From: Apis mellifera | Taxonomy: Eukaryota; Arthropoda; Insecta; Hymenoptera; Apidae | DNA: 64,000 bases | Direction: 5' to 3' | NCBI RefSeq assembly: GCF_003254395.2 | Contig: NC_037639.1 | Coordinates: forward strand, 1,302,001 to 1,366,000 | Shown here: positions 40,936 to 53,299 of the stretch, piece by piece | Layout of the letters: each line of letters begins with the position of its first letter | Position numbering within the stretch: position 1 is the first letter of the stretch | Notes under the pieces: model-generated | What the model was told of the DNA's origin: nothing | Database searches by the model: none | What the model saw: the letters and a program-made list of their open reading frames with translations, nothing else | Position numbers and translations under genes: made by a program

Positions 40936-43060
40936 TTTCGAGTATAATTAGATAAAAAAAAATTATTTTGTAAAAAATTAAATTTTTGTTTTATTTTTTC
41001 TATTATTCTATACAAATTTATATAATCATTAAATAAAATTTATATAATCAATTAAATTCATATAATCATATAATCAAATTTATATAATCAATAAATTATT
41101 TAGATAAATAAATTAAATCTAAATAAACATAAATTCAATTAGAATGTTACTTACTTAAGTAAAAATAAATTTATATCATCATTTATTATATAATCATTGA
41201 TATTTATACAAATTGTTTATATAAATTATTTTTTCTTTTTTTGGATTTTAGAAAAATTTCGAATTACAAAAATGGGAAAAGATATTGATATTTAAGAACT
41301 CGAAACTTTTTAAATTTTGAAACATTTTAAGATTTTGAGTATTTCATTTTTAATAATAGTAAAAAAAAAAAAAATTAAAGTAATCAGGACACAATTATAT
41401 GTTATATTTTTTACAAGAGTTGTTTCGATAATAATAGCTTTTGTAACTATCAATTTATTGTAGAGGAAAATATATTGAATGATTTTTATTCTCTACAGTT
41501 TACACTATCGAAGATATTTTTTGTCTCTAACACATTGAATGCTTGAAATATAAGTATTAATTTTCTTGTCCCTTACCATTCCTTTATGCTCCTCAATTTT
41601 TACTTCATGAAACTACACATGCTATTTCTTCGAAATACATATTCTCATATGTAAATTATCTATAACGCAAATGCACAAAACTATTATTAGTACAATTTCT
41701 GGACAATTCTTGGAATATTATAAATTCAATTGTTCTTGTTTCTTATAAATAGTATTGTATATAATTTTTTTTCGTTCAACACTGATTTTTAATAAAATAT
41801 TATTAATACTTATATAAGAATTTATATTCATTATTTTAATTGAAATTACAGTAAAATAACAATATTTCGATATTATAATTCGATTTTACTATAATTGAAC
41901 AAATTAAAATTGAACAAACATTTTCTATACAATATAATAATATTTTATAACAAAAGATTAAACTTTATTCAAAAAAAGTATTGATTCTTATTTTTAATAC
42001 AGAATTTAGAATAAAGAATGAAAAAGAAAAAAAACAAGAGTTGAAGGATTTATAAAACATGTAAAGACTTGTATGATAAAAACATACTTATGAAAATATA
42101 TCCATAAAAAAATATATTATTTATTAATGTAACGGTAAAAATTTTTTATTCATAATAGAAATGCAAATTTTCTGTTGAAATTTTTCGATATATTTGATAT
42201 TAAAATTTTTTTGATTTTTTGATCTATTGTTTAAAACTAAAGACTTAATTGGAATTTAATTGGGATTTAATTATATTATTAGAGAAGATTATAATCTTAT
42301 TATAATAAGATACTAATACTAAGTAATTAATAATAAGTAAAATAATAACTTTTTTAATTTTTCTATTTTTTATTTTTTATAATTTCTTATACAAAAATAA
42401 ATTTATCATTATTATTTTAATTTACTATAATAATTTTATATTTTTTAATAATAAATATATATATTAAATATGTATATTAATCTAATCATCTTATCTGTTT
42501 AAGATGAAATTTTCTAATAATGAATATAATATTTATAGTAATATTTTAAAATATTATTTATATATATAAAGGAAATAATTTTACAGTATCTCTAATAAAA
42601 AAATTATTAACTATTTTTATATATATTCGCCTATTCTTATTTAATTCTTTCGTCTAATAAAAAAATAATTATACTGGAGTAAGATAGTTATATTAATTTA
42701 ACGAATATAATATAATTGTGAATGACTTTTCAATATTTAATTCAGACTACTATGAACAGTTAAAACATTATATGCAATCTTTTATATGTAAAATTTTTCT
42801 TTCTAATATATTTTGTGGAATTTTTGTATTTTAATGAAATGTCGAAGCAAAATTACTCTTCCTTTATAACATGTATTGCAAATAAAACATTCTGTAATCA
42901 AACTTATTTGATATTTTAATATAATTTCATGGTATTATTATAAATAACTCTGAAATGTATTAATTATAAAGTGAATAAATTATTCTAAACTGATAAATTG
43001 CTATTTTATTCTGTATTATTTATTTATATAAATAATTTTCATTAATCACAATTATTTTTA

Positions 43061-43098
43061 AATTATTTTATAATATTTTATAATATTTTATAATATTT
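43061..43098. repeat. 10-bp tandem repeat (TAATATTTTA)n
   Basis: Three to four head-to-tail copies of the decamer with minimal change. Confidence 0.75.
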
Positions 43099-43618
43099 AA
43101 TTCTGCATTATTCTAAATGATAAAATATTATTACTTTCTATACTTATACTTATCTTTGTTTAAATTTCTCTTGATTAATTTATGACATTAAAATATTACA
43201 CATCACACGCATAAAATCATACTTTTATTCTAATTTTTTATTATATTAATTATAATTATATCTAATTTATTTTATCATTAATTTATACTGACTTATATAC
43301 AAAGATAATATAACAAAAAAATTAGCTTATATTAGCAAAAATTATGCTAAATATATAATAACATCTTGAATGTTATATGATGTATTATGTGATATTTTAC
43401 AATCAATTTTATTATTACTAATTACTATTTTATTATTAAAATGATTTAATTAAGAAATTGACATTGTAATCCAAAAATATTTTGTGTGTTTTGATAGATT
43501 TATAAAATTGTAAAAGAACATTTTATCACATCTTTAATCTTTATTACTTTTTTATAATTTTATTAATAAAAAGTATAAACAACGATACCAATAATTTAAA
43601 AATTGTAAATTTTTAATT

Positions 43619-43681
43619 ATATTATATATATTATATATATATTATATATATTATATATATACTGCATATATATATATTATA

Positions 43682-43719
<38 letters not shown>
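43619..43719. repeat. Interrupted (TA)n array
   Basis: About 100 bp of TA tracts separated by ATTA interruptions and one CTGC, ending in an uninterrupted TA run. Confidence 0.85.
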
Positions 43720-43721
<2 letters not shown>

Positions 43722-43989
43722 TTTTTTACTTTTAGCATTATTATTATTCTTCGTTATTATTAATAAATATCGAATTTTATTATATTTAATCATATATATA
43801 TGTTTCATCATTATGTCAACGAATTTCTATAAATAAATGTTATCTTTTAATATGTTAATTTTTATAAAATAATATATTAACTTTTATTAAATTTCATATT
43901 TAAAAATTTTAAAGATATTTTAATTTGATACACATTAATAATTAAAAAAATTTTAATTTTTCTTACTTGAATCAATTAATTTATCAAAC

Positions 43990-44285
43990 GTCACAAGTAA
44001 CGAGATTATAATTATCCAATTCTCGGAAGCAACTGATACATTGAATGCCGTCTGAATCGATAAAACGCGATCATACTGGAAGCGATCTTTGTTCATATAT
44101 CACGAGCGAATCGATCGAACAAGGCACGAATTGAAGAGGCTTCGTTGTTCCGATGATTTCGAGGGTTCGTTGGCCATCTTCTCACGCTCCTCTTCTCTCG
44201 CTCTTTTGCTATGCTCTTATTCCAGAAGAAATTTAATCAGACCACCCTTCGAATCTAGACGACTGAAACCGAATTGAATCAAATG
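43990..44285. promoter_or_regulatory. GC-richer island with GAGA-like tract and short minus-strand ORF
   Basis: About 280 bp with many CG dinucleotides, including CGATCGAACAAGG and ATCGATCG-type strings, plus a C/T-rich run around 44180-44220 (CTCTTCTCTCGCTC) that reads as GAGA-like on the minus strand. Minus-strand ATG 44177-44175 has a strong context (GAAG then ATGGCC) and starts a 25-residue frame, MANEPSKSSEQRSLFNSCLV onward, ending at 44100. It is too short to call a gene. A promoter or 5' UTR with an upstream ORF, or an enhancer, would fit. Confidence 0.3.
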
Positions 44286-44299
44286 ACTTATATCGATGA

Positions 44300-45275
44300 A
44301 ATCAAGAATTTCTTTCATACAAAGTAATTTTTTTATTATTAAATATTTACTGGTTCATTGAAAGTACTTCTGTTAATGAAATATTTTTCATTCTTTACAT
44401 GTTATTTCTAATATGTAATAAATATAACTGCATTAATATAAATACATTAAATATGAAGAATAATAAAAAATAAAATAAAATAAAATAAAATAAAATAAAA
44501 TAAAAATTTTTTATTTTATTAAAATGAATCCATTTAATATTATTAACGCGACAAAGCAACGATTTATTATTTTCTTTATATTAAGATGTATTTATAATGA
44601 TTAATATCAATATGATTAATATGATCAATAATATTAACAATCAAACTATTTATTCATATATTACCGAAATAAATATAGATAAAAAACAAAAATGAAAAAA
44701 TGCTAAAAATTTGAAAATTAATTTTCCTTATCGAAAATTCTATGTGCACAAAAATTTTCATTTAAATTAAATTTTTCAAAATACGTAAATTTTTTCAAAG
44801 AGGTATATAATGCTAAGTATATAAATGCTTTTACAATTAATTGTACATATATATATCTTACCTATAATTATTAATTGTTTTCATTACATTAATCTAAAAT
44901 AATTTATTCTATAATAATAATATAAATAGACAGAAATTTTATTCAAAAATTAAATTAGATAGAGTGTTGTAAATAATCCAACATTTTTTTATTATAAAAT
45001 TAAATAATTGAAGTAATTTTTAAAAAACAAATTACTTAAATATGTAAAATTTTTATAAGAATACTTTTTAATATATTTATATCTAAATTGTTTTCAATAT
45101 TTTATAATTTATTTCCTTTTCTAGCTTCCTTTTTTCTTTCAATTTTAAAATATATAACTATATATTTCTATAAATTAGTATTTTATTATTGCAAATATAT
45201 AATATATTTACATTTTAGAGGAAAATTATAAATAAGCAGTGTAACAAGAACAAAAATTCATTAAAAATTCATTTT
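44300..45275. other. AT-rich desert without recognisable gene
   Basis: Low-complexity A/T sequence, including a pentanucleotide array near 44.48 kb. No supported gene. Confidence 0.65.
44471..44505. repeat. (TAAAA)n pentanucleotide microsatellite
   Basis: Seven perfect TAAAA units. Confidence 0.9.
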
Positions 45276-45430
45276 TATACAGGATGTTAAAAAAAAGAAT
45301 CCCAAGCTTTAAGGTATATAATATTCAGTAAGAAATATTTAATGATCAAAGAATTACTGTAATCAATCTTTTTTGACATAAAATCGACTTTTATCATTGA
45401 GAAACAATTGATATCGTAAATTTCTTCGCA
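45276..45430 (+). repeat. Left arm of inverted repeat
   Basis: Pairs imperfectly with 45605-45764. The outer 45 bp are the best conserved. Confidence 0.65.
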
Positions 45431-45604
45431 ATATATAAAAATAAACAAAAGGATTTATATTCAAATAATAAGTAAAAATTTGTATTTCGATATGCATATA
45501 TAAAATATTTTTTTATTATTCGTTATATTAATATTAACAATATTAATAATTATTATGTTAATAACCTTGTGTTGTATTAACATACATTAATCTTTTTATT
45601 TTAT

Positions 45605-45764
45605 TCAACGAAGAAATTCTTTCATATCAAATCTTAGTCGATTTTACAATTGATTTTCGATTTTTTATTGAAAAAATTAATTTTAAGATTTATTGATTGG
45701 ATATTTTTTATTTTTTTTGATTATACTTTAAATTCTTGAATTTTTTTTTTTAATATCTTGTATA
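45605..45764 (-). repeat. Right arm of inverted repeat
   Basis: Minus-strand partner of 45276-45430, with a gap of about 19 bp relative to the left arm between its AAAATCGACT and AATTTCTTCG blocks. Confidence 0.65.
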
Positions 45765-45769
45765 ACATA

Positions 45770-47009
45770 ATGTCTGCAAGTATATGCAAAGTAGAGTGAA
45801 GAGAAGCAAGAATCCTAAAGTAAAATAATTTTAATTTTATATTTTTAGAAATATTAATGTTTAAATAAAATCAAAGTTATTATGATAAACTGGAATCAAT
45901 TATTTTCGATTAATTTTAATTTTATAAAAAATTATTCAATGTAATGTTAATAAAAATTTCAAAAATATATATCTAAATATTTTTCAAAATTTATTTCTTG
46001 CGAAATTTTAATACTTTATTAACATTATATATATTCTACAAAATGCTATGAGACAAGATATAGTGCTTCATTTCTTTATTTGTTTCATGATTTGTTTCAT
46101 GACTTATGAATGTAAAAATGAGTGTCTAGAAAATCATTAATTGGTATTTTATTTTAAATACAAGATATATTGAATAAAAATATATAAATAAATAAAACAT
46201 TATATGATTTAATTTTCCTACTGAAAATTATATAATACATATATATAATATATATAAGAACAATGAAAAATCAATCAATTTTAGATTAAAAATTTTAAAT
46301 GCATGTTTATATTTATTTATATATATATATTTATAAACATTTATAAATATATATATATTTTGAATTACTAACACTTTTTGACATCTTTTTCATTTCAATG
46401 TATAGAATTTCTTATGTACGAAAACCCCTAAAAATTTGCATATAAATAATTACTGCATTTTAACAATAAAGATCATTTACTGTTATAATGAAATTTATAA
46501 AAATATATAAAAAAGATTCCAAATTTTTTTACAAATTTTATTTTCTGAATTAAGATTTAAAAATTTTTTATGTGTCATAAAAATTTTATACACTATATGA
46601 ATAAACATAAAAATTCTAGAGATATTACAATTTATTGTAAAAACAAAAAAAAAATAAGATTTTTATTATCTATTTTAAAATATCGATGATCTCTATCAAT
46701 TCTCATATAATTATAAATAATCTATTATTATATTAATTTCATACTTCAATACTAATTCATTGCTGAAATAAAATTTACATATGTAAGAACACTGTAAGAT
46801 GAATATTTTACTTTTTAATTATATTCATAATATGTGAATAAAAGTTTATATATTCTTTTTGTTTTAATTATATTAAGTAAGTAAAATCAGATTTATATAC
46901 AGTTATATTTAATTTATATAATTGAATTAATTTTCATTATAATTAGAACTTTATGCATATAATTATATTTAAAAAAATCTAAACTGCTAATTTTTATTAT
47001 ATATATATA

Positions 47010-47083
<74 letters not shown>

Positions 47084-50000
47084 AAAGTATACATAATACA
47101 TAAAAGAAAAAATTTTTCGAAAGCATTTTTTTGAAGAACATGAAACAAAAATTCTATATATATTAAAACTAAATATCTAAAAATTTAACAAACAAATTTA
47201 AATATAATATTTTATTGATATTTAATAAACAATCGATTTACATTTTATGAGTAACAATATTAATTTCCGTTTAATATTGCAATATATATTAATATTTAAT
47301 TATATAATATGTATATAATATTCAATCATGTATAATATACGAATAGCGTAATATTAAACGATCTCTATTTCGAGAATTTAACACACGTTGCACAAATTAA
47401 TACAATATTGTATGTGTTTTATCATATTACGTGTTATTATCCAAGAATTATTAGTTACACGAATGTCATTATTAGTTAGTTAATTAAATAAAAAATACGC
47501 GATGATAAAACAGCTTAATAGAATGTCAATCACATATATATAGGGCTAGCCATTTATTTCTGTCATCTAAATTTATTGTATATCTAATAAATTTATATAT
47601 ATATCTAATTTTATTTGTAAACTATTTGTTGTATAAGAAAATGTTTCAAATAAAAGTTTTTTGATATTAAAGAGGATATACAATGTAATAATTAATTTTT
47701 CTATATTTCACTTTTTTATAGAAATATAATGACTTTGAATTTTTTAAATGTAATATATAATATTTGAAGATTTAAAAAAAATAAATGTTCAATAAAAAAA
47801 TTACTTGACCTTTTGTGAGAATAATAAAAAATAGAATTAATCATGAGATATGATACTTGAAAAGAATGAAGAATCGCATAAATAACATATTATATGTGCA
47901 TATGTTAATCGTATTTCCTAATTGCTTATATTTGTATTGATCATTATAGCATTTCAAACATTATTAAAATTAAAAGTCAACTAAAAAATATTTTGCTAAT
48001 TATTGTTTTTTGATTTTATCTTAACAATTTTTTACTTCATTCTTTTAAATTATACAATCAAATTACATATTATACTTAAAATGTTACATATTATACTTAA
48101 AGAAATCTTATACTTTATATATTATACTATATACTATATTATACTGTATACTATATTATTTTACTATATACTTCATATTTCATATTTTGATAAAATAAAT
48201 AATATAACAATATAATTATTATATTATATATCTTTTTTAATATAAAAAAATTTTTGCTTGAAACATTTTTTTATACAAAATATTTAACAATTATTAAATA
48301 AACTCAAATGATAAAATGACTTATATCCTATATATTAATATGATTAAAATTTTTATATAAATAATGAATTAATTAACTAAAAGTAAAATTATTTTTAAAA
48401 TATAATAAAATAATTTTAAATATAAGAATTAATCTTTAATAACATCCAGATTGTTATTTTATTGTAAAATACATAGTATCATAAATTTTCAAGAATCGTA
48501 ATAAAAAGATAAAAGACAGAAAGCTCAAAAAAATATATCATGTAATAAAATTTCGAAATAATAAAATATATCTTTTTTTTAATTAATAATTCTGAAAGTT
48601 ATTATAAATTATTCTGAAAGTTATTATAAAAAAATTTTTAAATTATAAAAATAAAATGTTGTATTTTTTTTTAAATTTCAGTAATTATTAAAATATCATC
48701 ATCATTATTATTATTAAATAACTAATAAGAAACATTTAATAATAAAAAATTAGAAATTTTTTCATTACTTTATAATTTTTTTCAATGAAATCAAAGTTGA
48801 ATAATTAATTCAATAATAAATTAAATAATCTTAAAAAAAATAAAAAATTTTATATTTTTCCTTTTTTTATATAAAAAAATACCATGTTTTATATACTTGT
48901 TCGAAAATTAAATATCAAAACAATTGTGATACTTATCTAATATTATTTGCTATAGAATAAGAAGAAAAAAAAATCATAAAATAGATGAATTAAAAAATAT
49001 ATTTTTTAATAATATATTTTTAATAATATAAAAGTTATCAGAAATAAGCACATACTATTATTCATACGCAATTTTTACTAGATATTAAAATTTTTAATAA
49101 ATATTAAAATAAAAATAATTTTTTTATATTTTCTCAACATTCTATTTTTTACTGCATAAAATATTATGGAAAATATTCATTTTTATCATTCTTAAAATTA
49201 TCATTATTTTTTGAACGTTATAATTTATTTTTATAAACATATTAAACTCTTACATTACATATTTTATATTTTAGATATTAATAAATTTTAGAAAAGTAGT
49301 TTATTTTATATATATATTTAAATATCAAATAAATATATATATTTATAACTATAGTTAATACAATTTTTAAAATATAATAAATTTGAACAATGCATGCTTT
49401 AAAATATTTCAATATGGATATTATACCATATCTAATTTAATTTCCATCAGAATGTGAAAAAATTTCTTTTGAATATTTTTTTTTTTTTTGCATGTTTCTT
49501 CTGTGTTTGCATCTGATTTATTACTTCGAAGTTCAAACTTTATTATAAAAAAAATCCTATATTATTTATATCATAAAAGTTATCGCATTTAAAATTTTTT
49601 GATTTTATATAGTTTTATACATTTATTTATATAGATTTTATATTGTATATTTATATTTTTTTAATTTTATATTGTAAATTTATAATTTAAATATTTTTAT
49701 AAATTTTTAATTTATTTTTTTTTTATATGAAAAAAAATGTAAATATGTTTTATAAAATTAAGTAATTCAATTTTTTTAAAATTAATTTTGTTGTTATATG
49801 TTATATTTTATTTTTGTAATTTATAAATTATCTTAAAAATTAATGACAAAAATTTATATAATTTATATTAAAATCACAAAACTAATACTTATGATATATA
49901 TATATATATATATAATATAAATTAAATTTTTTAAAATTATTTTTCTACAAAATTTTATTTTATTTTACTTTTATATAAAATGTTTCCTTTAAATAAATAT

Positions 50001-50635
50001 AGTGAATTCAAAAATAGTGAATGTCAAAAATTAAAGGTTCGAAGTTCAATCAAATAAAATATTTTAACAAAAATTGATTCAAAAAGTGATATTATAAATA
50101 TAATAAATTATTTTCTTGTATACATATTAATATTATATAATTATTGTATAAATAATTCCAATAAAAATTATTTTACAATAACATATAATATAAAATGCAA
50201 TTTATATATTTATAAGTATCATAAATAATAATTTTATAATTTCTAAATAAATTATATAAATTTTTGCTATTAATTTTTAACTAATTTTTAAACTAGTTAA
50301 TTTTTAAAGAAGTTTTAAAAATAAAACTTAATTGATTTGGAAAAATTAAATCATTTAATTTTAAACAAAACATATTTACGTACTTTTTAAATACAAATTT
50401 CAAAACATTGTTTATAAATAATGAAATTATTAAAAAATTATTTTATTTATTTAAATCATATTTGTTTTGAAATTCATAATTTAAATCCTAAATTATATGG
50501 ATGATAATCTTTATTTCACATAACAAATATATAATCTTAATAATAAATGCACAATTACATAATCTTTAGTATATTGGCGAAATCTAATTTGAAGTTCTTT
50601 TCAGTAAATACATAGCATAATAAAAATCTTATGGA
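45770..50635. other. AT-rich desert without recognisable gene
   Basis: Low-complexity A/T sequence with a long (TA)n tract at 47.0 kb. The 70-75-codon frames at 46914-47141 and 48003-48215 are translations of TA repeats and AT-rich DNA, not genes. Confidence 0.7.
47016..47079. repeat. (TA)n microsatellite, about 32 units
   Basis: Uninterrupted TA dinucleotides. Confidence 0.95.
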
Positions 50636-50639
50636 ATAT

Positions 50640-51055
50640 ATATCATATTAATACCGACATTAATATTGCATTACAAATCCTAAATCTATTGGGACATGGA
50701 AGAAAATGAACAATAACGAGGATTGAAGTCTTTTCATCTTTTCATTTCCTTTACTAACGCTCTTTACTAGGTGCGTATTGGTCATATAAATAAATGCATT
50801 ATATAGAGAGAGAAAGTTGAATATACATATATACACTCATATGTACAATATTTGAACCTATACAAGTATATTATTTGCAGGAGGTGAATTCGATCCCGAT
50901 ATCTTCCCCAGGGTATGGCCGTCGAAATTCGATAAACCATCCCCATCGAACTCAAATCTTCATTCTCTTGGGATACAAAGCTGTTTGTTGCACCTCTAGA
51001 GTACATCTAATTACTTTATTGAACATTGATCGATATTATTAAACATTGAGCGAGA
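50640..51055 (+). other. GC-richer island with a possible 110-bp intron
   Basis: On the plus strand ACTAG|GTGCGT gives a donor at 50771, and TATTATTTGCAG|GAGG an acceptor ending at 50880. Together they define an AT-rich 110-bp interval between GC-richer flanks, the pattern expected of a small insect intron. The downstream flank (50881-51005) is open in two frames. One reads GEFDPDIFPRVWPSKF and stops at TAG after 38 codons. The upstream flank has stops in all useful frames, so a spliced non-coding or UTR transcript fits better than coding. A minus-strand frame starting MYSRGATNSFVSQENEDLSS at 51006 is an alternative. No family is recognised. Confidence 0.25.
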
Positions 51056-51059
51056 ATAA

Positions 51060-52555
51060 GATTTTTTTCATGTTCTCTGTATTCTTTTGCAAAGAATTTA
51101 TTCATGAAATAAAATATTCATATTATTATTATATATTATATTTAATTACATAATTTTAATAGTACTTATGCAGAGAGATGTATATTATATAGAATGTCTG
51201 CGATTGTGTCGAAAATTTAGAATACATTTTTTTTTATATAAGACTTCATTTTTAAAAAAATTAAATTAAAAATCTATGATTATATATTGATTATATAAAT
51301 GATATTTATGTAATGGCTAATTCTGTTTATATTTAAAATTTTTAATATTATAATAATCTATAATGAAATAATTTATTTTAAGAAAACAAAAATTGTCATC
51401 AAATTGAAAGATAATATCAATTTAGGTGTTTGAACAAGTGAAAAATTTAAATACTAAAATTAAGATTATTTTTAGTTATTTTTATAATTTAAAATTAAAT
51501 TTTGTTTAAGACATTTCATTATCTGATAAATCGATAATTTAAAGTAAAGTAAAATAATCGAATTAAATTTAGTTTTTAATATTTTTTAAACATTTTAGTA
51601 TATACTTGATATTGCTATAATTAAGCTACAAATGTTTATATATTATACAAAATTTATTTATACAAATATTTATATACAATATATTTATACAATATATTTA
51701 TACAAAATTTAAATATAAACAAATCTGTAAAATATACATAATATGTAAGGAAATTAAATATTCAAAAAAAAGTACATATAATATTTGACGAATAAGATAA
51801 ATCTCTACTTAAATCTTTTTTAAATATCTTTATATAAATTGTATTTTGCATAAACATGCGCAGTTACTTATAATTATTAAAAAGCAATGATGATTAGTTA
51901 AATTGAATAAATGAACCAAATTTGTCTATATATTATCTGTCTAGTTAATTATCAAAATTGATTTTTTTAAGTGGAGAAAATTTTATTTTATATATTTAAG
52001 TCAAGAATTATTTCCATTTTATTGAAGATACAAATTATACAAATTGAAAATGCCTTATCGCTTATTAGTTCATTAATTGTAAAAATAAAATAAAATTAGT
52101 TTTTACTATGAACTAATTATTTCTTATTTAATATTTTAAATATCATAAATATCATACTTAATATCATAAAAATGTATACTTAAAAAATTTTTAAATACTA
52201 AAAATTTTATAATATTTAATAATAAATATTAATTAAATTGGTCCTGAAATTTTTGAATAAAAAATTTTAATAAGTTATTCATAATAAAATTATTCATAAT
52301 ATAATATTATTATAAATAATATACCTATACATATAAATTTTTAAGAAGTGATTTTCTCGATCAATTTATTGCATAAAATATTATTATTTTAAATGTTTCA
52401 AAAATATTTATATTTTGATATTATTTAAATATTATTATATAAATACATTATAAATTTAAATTATTATATATTATATAAATGGAAAATATAAAAGATATAA
52501 TAACCAAGAATATAATTCTGAAGAAAAATATATTTGAATAATAATCGGAAGAATT
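51060..52555. other. AT-rich desert without recognisable gene
   Basis: Low-complexity A/T sequence. No supported feature. Confidence 0.65.
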
Positions 52556-52559
52556 CTTA

Positions 52560-52885
52560 TCGTTAATTTTTCAGATTGTTCTGTCACATCTGTAGAAATG
52601 ATAGCATTTCCTTCAATTTTATGTACTCACTTTTCAATTTTACATTTTGGTCGATGATCTGAACACGGGGAAAATCTTTCCTTTCAAAATCAATCTCACT
52701 GCTTTCCATGGAGAATTAAATCCATTAGAGGTTCATCTTTTTCCAAGCAGAGGAATAAGCATAGATAGAAAAAAATCGAAAAAACGAGAAGATCGTTCAC
52801 GAAACAGGAATAGATACGGAGAAAGAAAGAGGGGAAAGTGTAATTTATCTGTTCTTTGGACTAGAGGAAACGTTTAAATAAACTA
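52560..52885 (+). other. GC-richer island with basic open frame
   Basis: A strong acceptor-like string (TTAATTTTTCAG) ends at 52574. The plus-strand frame is stop-free from about 52605 to a TAA at 52875-52877 (about 90 codons) but has no in-frame ATG. The first half includes KIFPFKINLTAFHGELNPLE, and the second half is very basic (KKSKKREDRSRNRNRYGERK), followed by CNLSVLWTRGNV. Two in-frame stops separate the acceptor from the open part, so direct coding from that acceptor is not supported. It may be a decayed exon, a regulatory island or a chance frame. No family is recognised. Confidence 0.22.
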
Positions 52886-53013
52886 TAATGAATTTTCATA
52901 GATGTTCAATATTATTCTTTTAAATAAAAAAATTTTTATACATTTTATTTTATATTCTTTTATTGCATACACTAAATTCTACTATTATTCTCTTCTTTAA
53001 AATAAAGAATTAC

Positions 53014-53288
53014 AATTCTAAATAAAGAATTTTATTTTTTTTTTTATTATTATCGTATTTATATATTATATATAATATATAATATATGATATATAATATA
53101 TAATATATAATATATAAATTCTAAATAAAGAATTTTATTTTTTTTTTTATTATTATCGTATTTATATATTATATATAATATATAATATATGATATATAAT
53201 ATATAATATATAAATACGATAATATATAATATATAATATATAATATATAAATACGATAATAATAAAAAAAAATAAAATTCTTTATTTA
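53014..53288. repeat. 103-bp tandem duplication followed by an inverted copy (hairpin)
   Basis: The unit at 53014-53116 (AATTCTAAATAAAGAATTTT, a poly-T run, TATTATTATCGTATTT, then TA-rich sequence) is repeated almost exactly from 53117. The sequence from about 53211 to 53288 then reads the reverse complement of the unit: ATACGATAATAATAAAA, an A-rich run, and AAAATTCTTTATTTA. The second copy and the inverted copy can fold into a stem of more than 70 bp with little or no loop. Foldback strand-switching or template switching would produce this. Confidence 0.85.
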
Positions 53289-53299
53289 ACATTAAGAAT

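Larger units (their letters stand above)
40745..43985. other. AT-rich desert without recognisable gene
   Basis: It starts with a poly-T run and a long (TA)n tract and continues as A/T low complexity. A slightly more mixed patch at 41.4-41.7 kb shows no supported feature. Confidence 0.65.
45276..45764. mobile_element. Second non-autonomous inverted-repeat element
   Basis: The 489-bp segment starts TATACAGGATGTTAAAAAAA and ends with the reverse complement of TATACAAGATATTAAAAAAA. The first 45 bp of the two arms agree closely (continuing into AATYC, AAG and TTTAARGTATA). Inner blocks AAAATCGACT and AATTTCTTCG (left 45380-45428, right 45606-45650) also pair with gaps. The arms therefore span roughly 150 bp each. 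No transposase is present. The terminal TATACAGGAT matches the start of the element at 18578, suggesting the same transposase family, although the interiors differ. Target-site duplication is not clear in the A/T-rich flanks. Confidence 0.7.

Noticed and set aside
46914..47141. 75-codon minus-strand frame with a long Tyr-Ile repeat
   Set aside because: It is a translation of the (TA)n microsatellite and flanking AT-rich DNA.
53059..53292. 77-codon minus-strand frame rich in Tyr, Ile and Leu
   Set aside because: It translates the TA-rich duplicated hairpin, so its apparent repeats are DNA repeats.
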